Source of the DNA: Euphorbia lathyris
Taxonomy: Eukaryota; Streptophyta; Magnoliopsida; Malpighiales; Euphorbiaceae
Direction: 5' to 3'
DNA: 64,000 nt
Assembly: GCF_963576675.1 (NCBI RefSeq)
Contig: NC_088915.1
Coordinates: 1,555,001-1,619,000 of the forward strand
Both the position numbers and the translations under genes were made by a program. This document shows, piece after piece, positions 1 through 9,620 of the stretch (positions are counted from its first letter, which is position 1; each line of letters opens with the position of its first letter). Under the pieces are notes generated by a model, which saw only the letters and a list, made by a program, of their open reading frames with translations, made no database searches and was not told the DNA's origin.

Positions 1-749
1 CATATTTGTTTTCCATCCCTTTCAATACCAAGCTTCACTGGTAAATCTGAGTTGAGATCCACATCTAACAGCATTCGTGCAAAGTGCCTGAAGTCCCCAT
101 GTAAGGTGGATTTATCAATCCGAATCAACCCCCCTAAGCATTTAGAAATGTCGGATAATATTTGCGGATCCCAATATTCCCAGGGTAACGAGTATAATCT
201 AACATATACCTGTGCATTTGTTGATTTCTCCGTGAAAGGGTCGAAGTCTGGAATCCATGGTTGCAGTCGGAAAGTGCCCGACTTGACATTAACGATTCCT
301 TTAGAGAAGATTTGTTGTTTCATCTCCTGTGAATGAAGAACCACATGGTAGAATCCCCTTCCAATCGATATTAACCTCCATTCTCCTGCAATACCGGAGA
401 GCTTGGACAAACTTTGTTTAAGGTCAGCAACCTTCCACGGAGCGTCCCCTTTACTCAAGATTAAGCGGCCAATCAAGGATGTAGAACACAGCGCCACCCT
501 CCGATCGTAACCCGCTTGGTTAATTCGGACAGTTTTTATACCTCTGATGTCTGATATCGTGGCCGTCGAGTTCAAGACCCCGACATCTCCGCTTCTCACT
601 GCAGACGCGTATGATTCGATATGGGACTGGTTCTGCTTTGAGACAGGATTGGGCGGATGGGCATCAAAATGCAGCTTTGGATTGAAGAGAACTCGAATGT
701 CACAATAAGCATCTAGAGGATCCATAGGGAAAGGAGCCATAGCGGCCAT
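1..749 (-). CDS. LINE ORF1 protein, N-terminal part (left copy)
   Basis: Open reading frame starting at ATG 749-747 and still open at the window edge. It is the same protein as at 55559-56503, so it is a plant L1-type ORF1 nucleic-acid-binding protein (DUF4283-like N-terminus; the zinc knuckle lies further left, outside the window). The base difference at 100 changes one residue of this protein relative to the right copy. It would coat LINE RNA in the ribonucleoprotein used for target-primed reverse transcription. Partial only because of the window boundary. Confidence 0.75.
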   Translation of the reverse strand, partial: MAAMAPFPMDPLDAYCDIRVLFNPKLHFDAHPPNPVSKQNQSHIESYASAVRSGDVGVLNSTATISDIRGIKTVRINQAGYDRRVALCSTSLIGRLILSKGDAPWKVADLKQSLSKLSGIAGEWRLISIGRGFYHVVLHSQEMKQQIFSKGIVNVKSGTFRLQPWIPDFDPFTEKSTNAQVYVRLYSLPWEYWDPQILSDISKCLGGLIRIDKSTLHGDFRHFARMLLDVDLNSDLPVKLGIERDGKQI

Positions 750-815
750 GGTGGCCAGCGCAAGGTGCGGTGGCGGCTAGGGTTCAATTTGAAATGTCCT
801 CCAAAAAACAAATAT
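1..815 (-). mobile_element. LINE, 5' part (left copy), cut by window edge
   Basis: Identical in arrangement to 55755-56569. It contains the 5' UTR of about 67 bases and the start of ORF1 on the minus strand. The element's outer edge is placed at 815 because 816-833 matches the proposed target-site duplication of the complete right copy. The rest of the element lies left of the window. Confidence 0.8.
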
Positions 816-2963
816 AGTATATTGAATGCAATTGAACAAGAACAATATTAAAAGTTCAGTAATCAATTTAAGTTTTAGACCTTGTATGAGGTAACAGACT
901 TATTAAACCAAAAAAAAATTAAGAGTAACTTCAACCAGAAGCCATCAATACGAGGCACTAATCAAATCATTAATTCTTTGTACCAAAAGGAAGAAAGGAA
1001 AAAATCCAATTAAATATGATTTCTCAATGAAATAGAAAAATAAAACAAATTCAAATTCCTTGGATTTGAAGAGAAAGAACAGTTACCAGCAGGTTTTGTA
1101 CAAACATTGGCTTCTTTCTTAAAAGCTGCAGCAGTACATATCTTCTTTTTCATGAATCTGCAAATACAAATCAAACCTGCAATTCCAGATTCAGAAAAAA
1201 AATTCCATAAGCAAAAAAATAAAGGAAATCCAAATCAAAATGTGGTTAAACAAATAGACTAACATCTTATCAAATAATTAAAATATCACTATTACTTAAT
1301 TGTATAGCTAAACCCTCAAGTTGACAAATTTTGATAAATTGACCCAAATACAATAAATCTCAAATTGAGATAGCATGAATGAGTAGTATGAACACATGAC
1401 CATGAACTGATGACAAGTTAAACAACCATAATCTTGTCAAGAAGATAAGGCCAAAACTAATTGAACTAATCATAATCTAGTTAAACAAGCATGTTCCTGC
1501 AATATGGGTTTCATCAAGTTTGAACAGTTTGAGCAATAGAAAAAAAAATCAGCAAAACCAAAATATCAATATGAAACAAGGACGACAGATGAACTTCTGA
1601 AAATAAATAAAATTTGACACGGGCATTTGATGATACAACGTAATAACACAATGAACCAACCAATCAAACAAACTGTTTTGAAACATAAATTTTTAAATAA
1701 TGCAAATTTAATTGTAAGAGGGACATGTTAATAAAAAAAATAAATTATTAATTCAAAACCTCAAGTTAATTGCAGCCTCTCATCATTTGTTGTAAGAAAG
1801 GATCGTTTTCTTCTTCGCCGGCCACATTCTGCAATCAGTGCTAGAATATATATTTTTTTCTTTCTTCCTGTTTCTGAAGATCTGTTGAATCACTCATATC
1901 TTGACATGAATTTTCTTCATGTTTCTTCAATGTCATATTTCCTACACAATATAAACTCAGTTAAAATCGTGTTTTCTAAATGGATTCTGATTTTTCACTA
2001 TCATTCTAGATATTTTTGAATTTTTATTTATTTTCTTAAACATTGCAAGGTAGATCTATTCAGATTTCTCCTTTGGTTTTGATTTAAAAAAATAACTGAA
2101 TAGTCATATCCTTCTAAAAATATATGTAGGTTCGGAAACTTCATAAGGCAAAAGAACAAATTCCACAAATCATTATATGTATAAACTTAATGGTGCTGCT
2201 CAAAGTTCAAATTGAAAACCATACACATATATTAAAATTAGGAGCTTTCAGTAGATTAGAAAAAGAAACTAAAAATCAGTGAAAGACATTAGGCAAAGTT
2301 TTGAATCACATCAAATTAACATATATACAACTAATGAGAGAGAGTATACATACAGTCCTGGAAAAGCCCAGGCAAAGCAACGACTCTTTTATAAGTGAAA
2401 GCTATTGTTTATTTGATAGGTGAGATAGAGAACTCGTTCATCTTTCCTAACTAAATACAACTGAGATAGAGAATAAAAGAAACTTTTGATGCAATGTTGG
2501 TGAAGAGTTGCTCCAGATATATGAGATTTGGGGGTATAGGGTTTTTGTTCATCAATCATTTTGTTTATACATGAGATTTGGGAGGGTATAATTGTAATTA
2601 ACTTTTATCTGCTAGGGTTTATGTGGAGGAATCATTTTGTTTATATATTTTAAAATTTAACAATTGCATTTTTATTTAAGTTAATAGATTTTTATATGTA
2701 ATTAAAAAAAAGATAATGACGAAATTTGACTCTAACATTTGTTTTAAAAGTGCAAATTTAGCCTTAACGCATGAAATAGTTCAACTTTAATCCTAACGTT
2801 TCCAAACAAGATCAATTTTAGCATTATTATATTAAAAATTTGAAAAGGCTAGTTTGACTATTATTTAATTGTCATATTATACATTCCAAACAAGTTTTAT
2901 GATAAATTGAAGCACTTTCGAATTTTTTTTTTTTTGTAATTATATTAATAACACAATAAAAAA
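816..2963. other. AT-rich non-coding stretch with exon-like scraps
   Basis: No sustained reading frame. On the minus strand 1086-1160 looks like a small exon between a polypyrimidine-AG and a GT. A block at 1803-1845 (around CGCCGGCCAC) recurs in the two JMJ25-like pseudogenes at 32880-32925 and 46262-46307. This suggests that part of the stretch derives from a third copy of that family, but I see no zinc-finger coding here. The last 250 bases are AT-rich MITE-like sequence. Confidence 0.4.
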
Positions 2964-5257
2964 TTTAGACACCTGTAGGTGCCGCGGCCTCGCCCGGAAG
3001 ACCCGGGGGTGGACACCGTTGACGACAGATGCTGTGATTGACGCTGAAAGCAACCAATCGCGGAATCAAGCTGCTCGGCAGGGTCAGAGCTCGGAGTATG
3101 GAAGAGTCGCCACCCGCGAATGAGAAATGAACACCGATCCCTTGCGGGAGACAAGTGAGGGTTCGAGAAATTAGATACGAGCCGAGAAGGTTAGATCCTT
3201 TCTGGAAAAAGGCTACTAGGCACCCCGACATCGCCCGATTCTGAACCACCGGCCTCCTACTTAGCATGTTAGGCGCTAATGGACTAATCACATATTTCTT
3301 TAAGTTTAAAATTCATTTGAAACCTTTTCTTTCTCGTTTTGAAAACTGTTTTAAGATATATTATTGAAAGCCAGAATCACCCATTTGCATGAATTTAGAG
3401 TATGTAAAAGAAGGAGGGAGGTAGAAGAATTGATTAATTACAACATATGAATATCTTTCTAAGCTATACACATCAAATCTAAACTAGTATCTCTTCCCAA
3501 AACGTGTTTATTTTCATGGTTCGTGCCTTAATTGTCGTTGGAACGATTTAGACACGTTTCAAAACCCCATGGATTTACTTGCTTTTCACTTGAACCGCCG
3601 TTGGAACGACTCGAGTGTTTGAAAACGTGAAAAATGCACATTCAACCGAAAACGTGATTAAGCATACAAGTCCATTTATTTTTGTACAAAACCGTTTAAA
3701 CGTAAAACGATTCAAAACTTTATTATTTACAAAAAAAACGATTAATTACAAGGCTCGCTTAATCCATTGTTGGAACAGATTAAGGTTTCAAAACGCGACG
3801 TTTAGAAAACCATTTGGAACCAAAAAGAAGATGTTGAAAACTCTTATTTACATTTTGAAAGTCTCCAAATACCTTTAATTTACATAATCAAATTAAAATC
3901 TTTTTGGTGGTTTGTTTTTCCCATTTTCACTCACTTTAATCCTTACTTCCCTTTAAACAATACAAACATAGTTATAACAATTAACCATTTTAGTCCAAAA
4001 CTCACCCAACCAAATACATTTGAAATATATACCTATAGATGTCAAAGGGAAAAGAAGGAATATATACATATATATATATACATTTTTAGTAAAAATGGTA
4101 ATTATATCTATAGATTAAAAACGAGGTAAAGAGAAGATATATACACTATGGTTACTAATAGGTAAAAATAGTAATGAATATAATATTAGATATAATACAC
4201 TTTTATTTTAATTGAAAAACATGTAAAAATAATGAATAAGGTTCATAAATAAGAAAATAACCTTTAGTTTAAAATTGTTTTTACATAATGGATTCATAGA
4301 AAATAACCCCCCAAAGTAATAATTAATATAGTTTAAATGAATTTAAAGAAAACATATACATATACATATAGTCTTACAAAACCAAATTAATGAAAATGAT
4401 CCCCAAATATACAAAATAAGTAAATACATAATAAGTAATTATTAGTTACATACCCCAAAAATAATTTTAATAAACATATTACATAATCATATATACATAT
4501 ATATAAGAATAAATGCCAAAAGGTTAAGAAAAAGGGGGTAAAAGCGCATTTTATAAGTTCCAGCAGCTTTAACGACGGAAAACCCGTCACTAAACTGCTT
4601 TTAGTGACAGAAAAGGCAGAATATCAGAACAGTCCCCATACTTTCCAGATTTATTAAAAACTTTAGATCTACTTTATTCTCTCATTTTAGTCCCCGAACT
4701 ACCCAAATCGGGTCATAGTCTATAATAGAGTCTCCCAAAACGATGTTTTATTTTAAAACGTTAATTTAAAAAAAACCTTTTGAAATCCTATATCTACAAC
4801 GTTTTAGTCCCGAACTACCCTTAAACGGGGTCACGGTTCGTATCGGGACTTAAAACGAGGTTTTTTATTTCAAAAAAGAACAAACGTTTATTTAATACGA
4901 GACGGAAATTAAATAAATACGAAAGAATAAATAAAGGTGAAAAATAAAATAAATAACTAGAATTATAAATAAAATAAACAAATAAACAAAACTATAAATA
5001 AAATAAATAAACGAAATAAATAAATTAAACGAGTCTAGTCCTCAGATAATACCTCAAAATCGGTATTGACAGTCGAAGTCGGTTGATTCCACGAGTTATG
5101 GTTTTTGGTGTTTTTTTTGTGTTTTTTGTCCAATATTTAACTTTTATAAAATTTCAATTATTTTAGAAAAATAAAATTTTTTCCAAAAAATCCACTCTCT
5201 CTAGAAAAAATAGTTCCCAAAAAGAGCTCATCCTCCTCAAATGCATGGGGATCCGTG

Positions 5258-5268
5258 CCTTTTATAGG
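5258..5268 (-). promoter_or_regulatory. TATA box of the Tat/Ogre-like LTR
   Basis: Minus strand CCTATAAAAGG, followed downstream by a 2.3-kb R-U5 region and preceded upstream by the palindrome array. Its place between GC-rich U3 and AT-rich leader supports LTR transcription on the minus strand. The right copy is at 61014-61024. Confidence 0.55.
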
Positions 5269-5280
5269 CGTCGGGTATGT

Positions 5281-5720
5281 ACGCTCAACCTACGTTGAGC
5301 GTCGCCTGCCTCTCGTCAGGCGACGCTCAACATACGTTGAGCATCACCCGCCCCTCGTCGGGCGACGCTCAACCTACGTTGGGCGTACGCCCAACAAGTG
5401 TTGGGTGTCGCCTAACATGGGTTGAGCGCACGCCCAACCATCGTTGGGCGTCGCCCAACATCTGTTGGGCGCACACCCAACAGCCGTTGGGCGTATGCCC
5501 AACTGCCGTTGGGCGTTGCCCATCCATTGTTGGGCGACGCCCAACGTTTGTTGGACATTCGCCTAAAGAGTTGGGCGACGCCTAGCGTCTGTTGGACATA
5601 CGCCCAATGCTTATTGGGCGACGCCCACCGTGCATCGGACGTTCGTACAATGAGTTGGTCGATCGCCGAACGAGCATTGGGCGTGCGCCAAACGTCCATC
5701 GGACGAGCGTTTGACATGCC
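5281..5720. repeat. Array of about 20 palindromic 21-22-bp units (left copy)
   Basis: Units have the form CCCAAC-NNNN-GTTGGG followed by a 5-6 base spacer such as CGTCG or CGACG. About 20 successive units can be counted. Some units change both arms together (CTCAAC with GTTGAG; CCCG with CGGG), so pairing is kept. The array is GC-rich in an AT-rich setting and lies just upstream of the LTR TATA box. Open frames on both strands here (5277-5585, 5412-5717, 5422-5916) follow from the repeat and are not genes. Confidence 0.9.
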
Positions 5721-5996
5721 GAGCTCCGTGTCTGGCGCACAAGAGACGACGCTCGCCTATCGGGAGCGCCATTCATTATTCGTCGATCGACGTCCGACTT
5801 CCGGGGCCTTCTCGTCCACTGATAAAACGGTGAACATACCCGACGGCATCCAGGAGATATTGAATTTGTTAGTGGGACTCACAAGTGCCGGCTCTCCAAG
5901 ATTTTTCTTGATTTAAATTTTCGAACTAATGGAATCAACCGCTTTGGCTGTTTTATCGTAGGTTTTCATCATAGGTCCTCCGACTCGGTGTCTACA

Positions 5997-6017
5997 GTTG
6001 CCCCTACTTTCCTATTT
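5997..6017 (-). promoter_or_regulatory. Polypurine tract beside the 3' LTR
   Basis: Minus strand reads AAAATAGGAAAGTAGGGGCAA directly before the LTR start TGTAGACACC. Its role would be priming plus-strand DNA synthesis. The right copy is at 61753-61773. Confidence 0.6.
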
Positions 6018-6235
6018 TGACAGTGATGTGTGTGCTTTTTCGAAAACCATTTTCGTAAATACAACACATGCAATGTGAAACATATTAAACTAAAAGACAC
6101 ATATAGAGTGGGAGGAGAAATACCTGACCTCCACGTCGTGGGCCTTCAACTTGTCCCCAGTCCTTGCATCGGCCGCGAGCGTTGATCTCTCTCCACGATT
6201 TCTTGTCCCAGGTCTCTAAGCCGACCATCCAACCC

Positions 6236-6590
6236 TAGTCTCTACACCGACCGCAGGTATATAGCTCCTTCTCGCGACCTTAGTCTCTAAATCGACCGCA
6301 GGTATATAGGTATTTCTAGCGACCCTAGTCTTTAAATCGACCGCATGTATATAGCTCTTTCTAGCGACCCTAGTTTCTAAATCGACCACAGGTATATAGC
6401 TCTTTCTAGCGACCCTAGTCTCTAAATCGACCGTAGGTATATAGCTGTTTCTAGCGACCCTAGTCTCTAAATCGACCGCAGGTATATAGCTCTTTTTAGC
6501 GACCATAGTCTCTAAATCGACTGCAGGTATATTGCTCGTTCTAGCAACCATAGTCTCTAAATCGACCGCTGGTATATATCTTGTTTAGGT
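6236..6590. repeat. 45-bp minisatellite, about 8 copies (left copy)
   Basis: A 45-bp unit containing CTCTAAATCGACCGCAGG and TATATAGCTCTTTCTAGCGA is repeated about eight times with scattered changes. It lies in the 3' untranslated part of the minus-strand Tat/Ogre-like element, about 220 bases from the polypurine tract. The 111-codon minus-strand frame (6216-6551) is a 15-residue repeat produced by the 45-bp period, not a likely protein. Confidence 0.92.
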
Positions 6591-7043
6591 TTCTAAATTG
6601 ACCCTAAAGCGAGTGCTCTCTTGAGCGATTTAGAATTTTGACCTACTATCGTCTGTATTTTGACTGGAGTTACTATTTCGTGTAATGAAATCATTGATAG
6701 GAAAGACCTTACCCTTTCGTTCGGAGCTCTTTTGAGTCAAAAAATATTTTTCTGTCGACTGTTGTCTGTATTTTGACTGGCGCCACTGTTTGGTAAATTT
6801 TCAGTATCGTCTGGAGTCACCTCCCTTGATAACAATCATTGTTTAGCATAACCACTGGCTGAAACAGACTGCAGTTTGGAGATTTGTGCATCCGGTAATT
6901 ATTTATTTACTTTTTACCTTTATGTCACATTGTACATTTTTCTCTAATTACAAAAATGCCATTTTTTACCCTTATAAAAGGGTGGTGGGGGTCCATTTTA
7001 ACCCCACACATTCTCTCTCTCACTATCATTTGAGTTCTTTGCG
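6591..7043. other. Internal region of the LTR element with a plus-strand TATA box
   Basis: Contains two related segments, around 6640-6690 and 6755-6800, sharing CTGTATTTTGACTGG. A plus-strand TATA box, CTTATAAAAGG, is at 6971-6981, followed by CT-rich leader sequence. It probably still belongs to the 3' untranslated part of the Tat/Ogre-like element; no coding is seen. The right copy is at 62347-62799. Confidence 0.35.
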
Positions 7044-7151
7044 ATGGTGCCGAGTAAATACGACGGTACGAAGGGCATGAAGGTGGTTTTCGAGCACCTG
7101 CTGAATATTACTCCCTTCCATGATCCAGGCTCTCACCTCAACAGGGCCTAA
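7044..7151 (+). CDS. Hypothetical 35-residue ORF downstream of a TATA box
   Basis: ATG 60-70 bases after the plus-strand TATA box at 6971-6981. The frame encodes 35 residues beginning MVPSKYDGTKG and stops at TAA 7149-7151. A strong splice donor, CAG|GTAAGT, follows at 7161-7162, so a spliced transcript is conceivable. It runs opposite to the neighbouring LTR element, like the antisense ORFs known in some Tat-lineage 3' regions. I do not recognise the protein. The right copy (62800-62907) differs by one base (7146). Confidence 0.25.
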   Translation: MVPSKYDGTKGMKVVFEHLLNITPFHDPGSHLNRA

Positions 7152-7901
7152 CATGAATCAGGTAAGTGTTTCAAGGACTTTTAGGCTTTAAGAACCCCGC
7201 TTGAACATTATTTGCATGCTAATGTTTAAGATGTTTGCGAATTCTTTAGCTAGAAACGTGAATCCTATGCATTGTGAACATTCTTCGCAATTATGAATTT
7301 TATGCATGATTAGTGAATTTTTTTTTCTTTTTTTTTAGAAATCATGAATTTTATGCACGTGAATAATAAAAACGTGGATAGTGCACGTGAATAGTAAAAA
7401 CGTGAATTGAATTAAACAACCCCCAAAAGGTAAACACCATAATTGGGTTAAATTTATCGCAAATGCACGGAAGAATATAACCCTAAAGAATAACGAATTT
7501 TAGTTAAATTTTACGTGAATGTACGTGAAAATAGAACCTTAAAGAATAATGAAGTGAGCTAAATTAAAAACTTGGGGTAATTGGTACCATTTCACAAAAA
7601 TTGAGGTGTCAAGTTGCGTTATTCAGACTTAAATTGGTGGGTAGGGATCCTCTAGAGTTGAAAAGCCTCTAGAGTTGGTGGAGTTGTAATCTCAACCATT
7701 AATGGATGAGATTTAATTGACAAATTTTAATATCTAATTAGTCATTTATTGATACATTTCATAAATATTGACGGTAAAATGATACTTTTCGAAAACTTTG
7801 ATACATTTTGTATCTTATCCATATATCCACGTAGTACAATAACTCATTTTGACTATAATCAATCCAAATTGTTCCGTATAATATTTTGAATATAGTTTTT
7901 G
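7152..7901. other. Non-coding AT-rich stretch
   Basis: No reading frame or recognised RNA. It contains short duplications (GTGAATAATAAAAACGTG-type phrases near 7360-7400, CTCTAGAGTTG twice at 7651-7680). The right boundary of the LTR element probably falls somewhere here but I cannot place it. The right copy is at 62908-63657. Confidence 0.5.
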
Positions 7902-8430
7902 GTGTTAAAGTCTAAAAATACCCATAATATTTTCGTTCAGGAGCAATTTTACCCATAACGTCTAAAATTGTCTAATTTTACCCCTAACATCAATAGCCAA
8001 GAGCAATTTTACACATAACGTTGATAATTTGGGTCGATTTGAGACACTATTATAAAACATAGATATTTTTTTCCTTATTCTGCAACAATTGCATTTCAAT
8101 TCGTTCTAAAAAATGATTTCATGTTTTTTATAATTTAATAGTAGAATTGGAGATTAATATTATAAATTTGGTGAATTTTTTGAATTTTTAGTCCAATTTG
8201 TACAAAAAAAAACTGTACTTTTTTATATATTTTTTCACATCCCATCATATGTTGTGATTTGACGCAAAGATTAATGACCGACAAGACCGTTTGATAAATT
8301 ATTTATCAACGCTAGGGGTAAAATTGTTCTTGGTTTCCAATGTTAGGATAAAATTGCACCATTTTCGACATTTTGGACCTTGGGGCAAGATTGCTTATGA
8401 CCCAAAAGTTAGGATATTTTTGCACCTTAA
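7902..8430. mobile_element. MITE-like element upstream of the F-box gene
   Basis: Ends carry inverted matches (left TCTAAAAATACCCATAA, right GGATATTTTTGCACCTTAA). The interior repeats phrases such as AGCAATTTTACCCATAACG. Related copies are at 42561-42960 and, partly, 26815-27186. It ends about 70 bases before the F-box ATG. The right copy of the large repeat enters the same element at about 63658 and is cut by the window end. Confidence 0.6.
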
Positions 8431-8501
8431 TTGTAGTTTTTGTAATTATCTTTTAACCCTAATTGTTCACACTCCTTTTCTGATTAGAGTGAGCGGCGGC
8501 A

Positions 8502-9620
8502 ATGGCACAACTCCCAAGCGAGTTGATCATCGAAATACTGCTGTGGTTGCCGGTGAAGTCCCTCCTACGTTTCAGATGTGTTTCAAAATCTTTATGCACC
8601 GTCATTGATAGTCCTGATTTTATCAATTCTCATCTAAGTAAGTCTTCTCAAAACTTAAATCTCCGCAAACTGATTTTCTCAGACGAATTGAGTAACAAAT
8701 TTCATGTTTGTGATGTGAATGTCGATCTTGAAGAAGATATTATAGGCATAGAAAAACAAGTCTCATCCTCGTTGAAGAATGTCTATGGTTACTGTAAAGG
8801 TTTGGTTCTCCTGGATCAAAGTTCATTGTACCAACCTAAATTAGAACTGTCCCTGTGGAATCCATCCACTCATCGGTGTAAGGATCTTCCTGATTGGCCT
8901 TTGGAAGACCCAGCTAATGATCAATTTTATTACTTAAATGGGTTAGGTTTGGGTTATGATGAGGCTATTGATGAGTACAAAGTGTTTTTAAGGGTATATG
9001 TCAAGCGAAAACTTGATATTGAAGTTCAATTTTGGATTTATGGGTTTAAATCAAATATTTGGAGAAGGATTCAGAATCCCCCTTCCCTAGGATACAGAAT
9101 AGATAGGAATGTGTATCTTCGTGAAATGGGTTACTTCAGTGATGGTAGTCTACATTGGTTATCCAATTCAGAGATTGTGGCATTTAATATGAGAAATGAG
9201 ACATTCTCCTTAGTTCCCCAACCTGTTTTATCTTTCAATTCAACTGATAGAGTTTTAAGGCAATTACATATTTTAGGAGGGTGTCTTTGCATCAGCTATT
9301 TCTATTGTTCGATGGTGCCCCATGCTTATTTATATATGAGGAAGAATGATGGGGTTAATCAATTTACTTGGACAAAGTTATACTTTGTTGTAAATCCCTT
9401 ATTTTTTGACATATCTTGGTTTCAATGTGTGAACGTCATTGGGTATTCAAAGAGAGGAGATAAGATTCTCCTTAATGTTGGTATAATGAGTAATATAGTT
9501 TCATATGATCTTAGAGAGAAAAGTTTTGCTAAGGTTGGAACATGCAATGATTCTATTTGGAATGGTCGAATTCTTAGTCTTGAAGTTGAAAGTCTTGTGT
9601 CGGTAGGCGGTGGAGCCTAG
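8502..9620 (+). CDS. F-box protein with F-box-associated (FBA) domain
   Basis: Uninterrupted single-exon frame of 372 residues. Residues 4-36 form an F-box (LPSELIIEILLWLPVKSLLR, then FRCVSKSL), which in this family binds SKP1 within an SCF ubiquitin ligase. Residues about 96-340 look like an FBA_1-type substrate-binding region: YGYCKGLVLL, the WNPSTHRCKDLP phrase near 119, GLGYDEAIDEYKV near 148, and a later AFNMRNETFSLVP. The length and intronless structure fit plant F-box/FBA proteins of the CPR1-like group. The start is the first ATG directly before the F-box. A MITE ends about 70 bases upstream, so the promoter is partly transposon-derived. The substrate is unknown. This is the only intact host-type gene in the window; expression cannot be judged. 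Confidence 0.88.
   Translation: MAQLPSELIIEILLWLPVKSLLRFRCVSKSLCTVIDSPDFINSHLSKSSQNLNLRKLIFSDELSNKFHVCDVNVDLEEDIIGIEKQVSSSLKNVYGYCKGLVLLDQSSLYQPKLELSLWNPSTHRCKDLPDWPLEDPANDQFYYLNGLGLGYDEAIDEYKVFLRVYVKRKLDIEVQFWIYGFKSNIWRRIQNPPSLGYRIDRNVYLREMGYFSDGSLHWLSNSEIVAFNMRNETFSLVPQPVLSFNSTDRVLRQLHILGGCLCISYFYCSMVPHAYLYMRKNDGVNQFTWTKLYFVVNPLFFDISWFQCVNVIGYSKRGDKILLNVGIMSNIVSYDLREKSFAKVGTCNDSIWNGRILSLEVESLVSVGGGA

Larger units (their letters stand above)
2964..5996 (-). mobile_element. Tat/Ogre-like Ty3-gypsy 3' LTR (left copy)
   Basis: Read on the minus strand, the block begins TGTAGACACC (5996-5987) and ends in an inverted near match (2973-2964, 9 of 10 bases), as LTRs of this group do. Outside the start lies a purine-rich tract (AGGAAAGTAGGGGC) that fits the polypurine primer next to a 3' LTR. 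A TATA box sits at 5268-5258. The far end carries GGGTGGCGACTCTTCC-type sequence that I associate with Tat/Ogre elements. At 3.03 kb it is a long LTR, usual for this lineage. No 5' LTR and no gag-pol are in the window, so it is a truncated or partly visible element. Lineage assignment is from remembered sequence style and is less certain than the LTR call. Confidence 0.65.
1..8244. repeat. Left copy of large near-identical direct repeat
   Basis: This stretch recurs at 55755-64000. The offset is 55754 up to about 4070 and 55756 after it, because a TA microsatellite is one unit longer in the right copy. Differences I could see by eye are at 100, 1874, 3123, 3536, 5276, 5299, 7146, 7709 and 7981 (single bases). 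Identity is therefore about 99.9 percent across genes, transposons and non-coding DNA alike. The copy runs off the left window edge, so its true start is unknown. Confidence 0.97.

Noticed and set aside
2945..3291. Minus-strand frames of 69 and 108 codons (and 58699-59045)
   Set aside because: They lie in the U5 end of the LTR, differ in frame and match no protein I know.
5281..5720. Possible CRISPR array
   Set aside because: Units are palindromic, about 21 bp, with no conserved repeat plus unique spacer pattern; the setting is plant nuclear DNA.
5277..5916. Overlapping long frames on both strands over the palindrome array, and again at 61033-61672
   Set aside because: Frames exist because the repeat unit lacks stops in several phases; translations are monotonous and mirror each other on opposite strands.
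6216..6551. 111-codon minus-strand frame with a 15-residue repeat (and 61972-62307)
   Set aside because: Direct product of a 45-bp minisatellite in a retrotransposon 3' region; no start context or domain.
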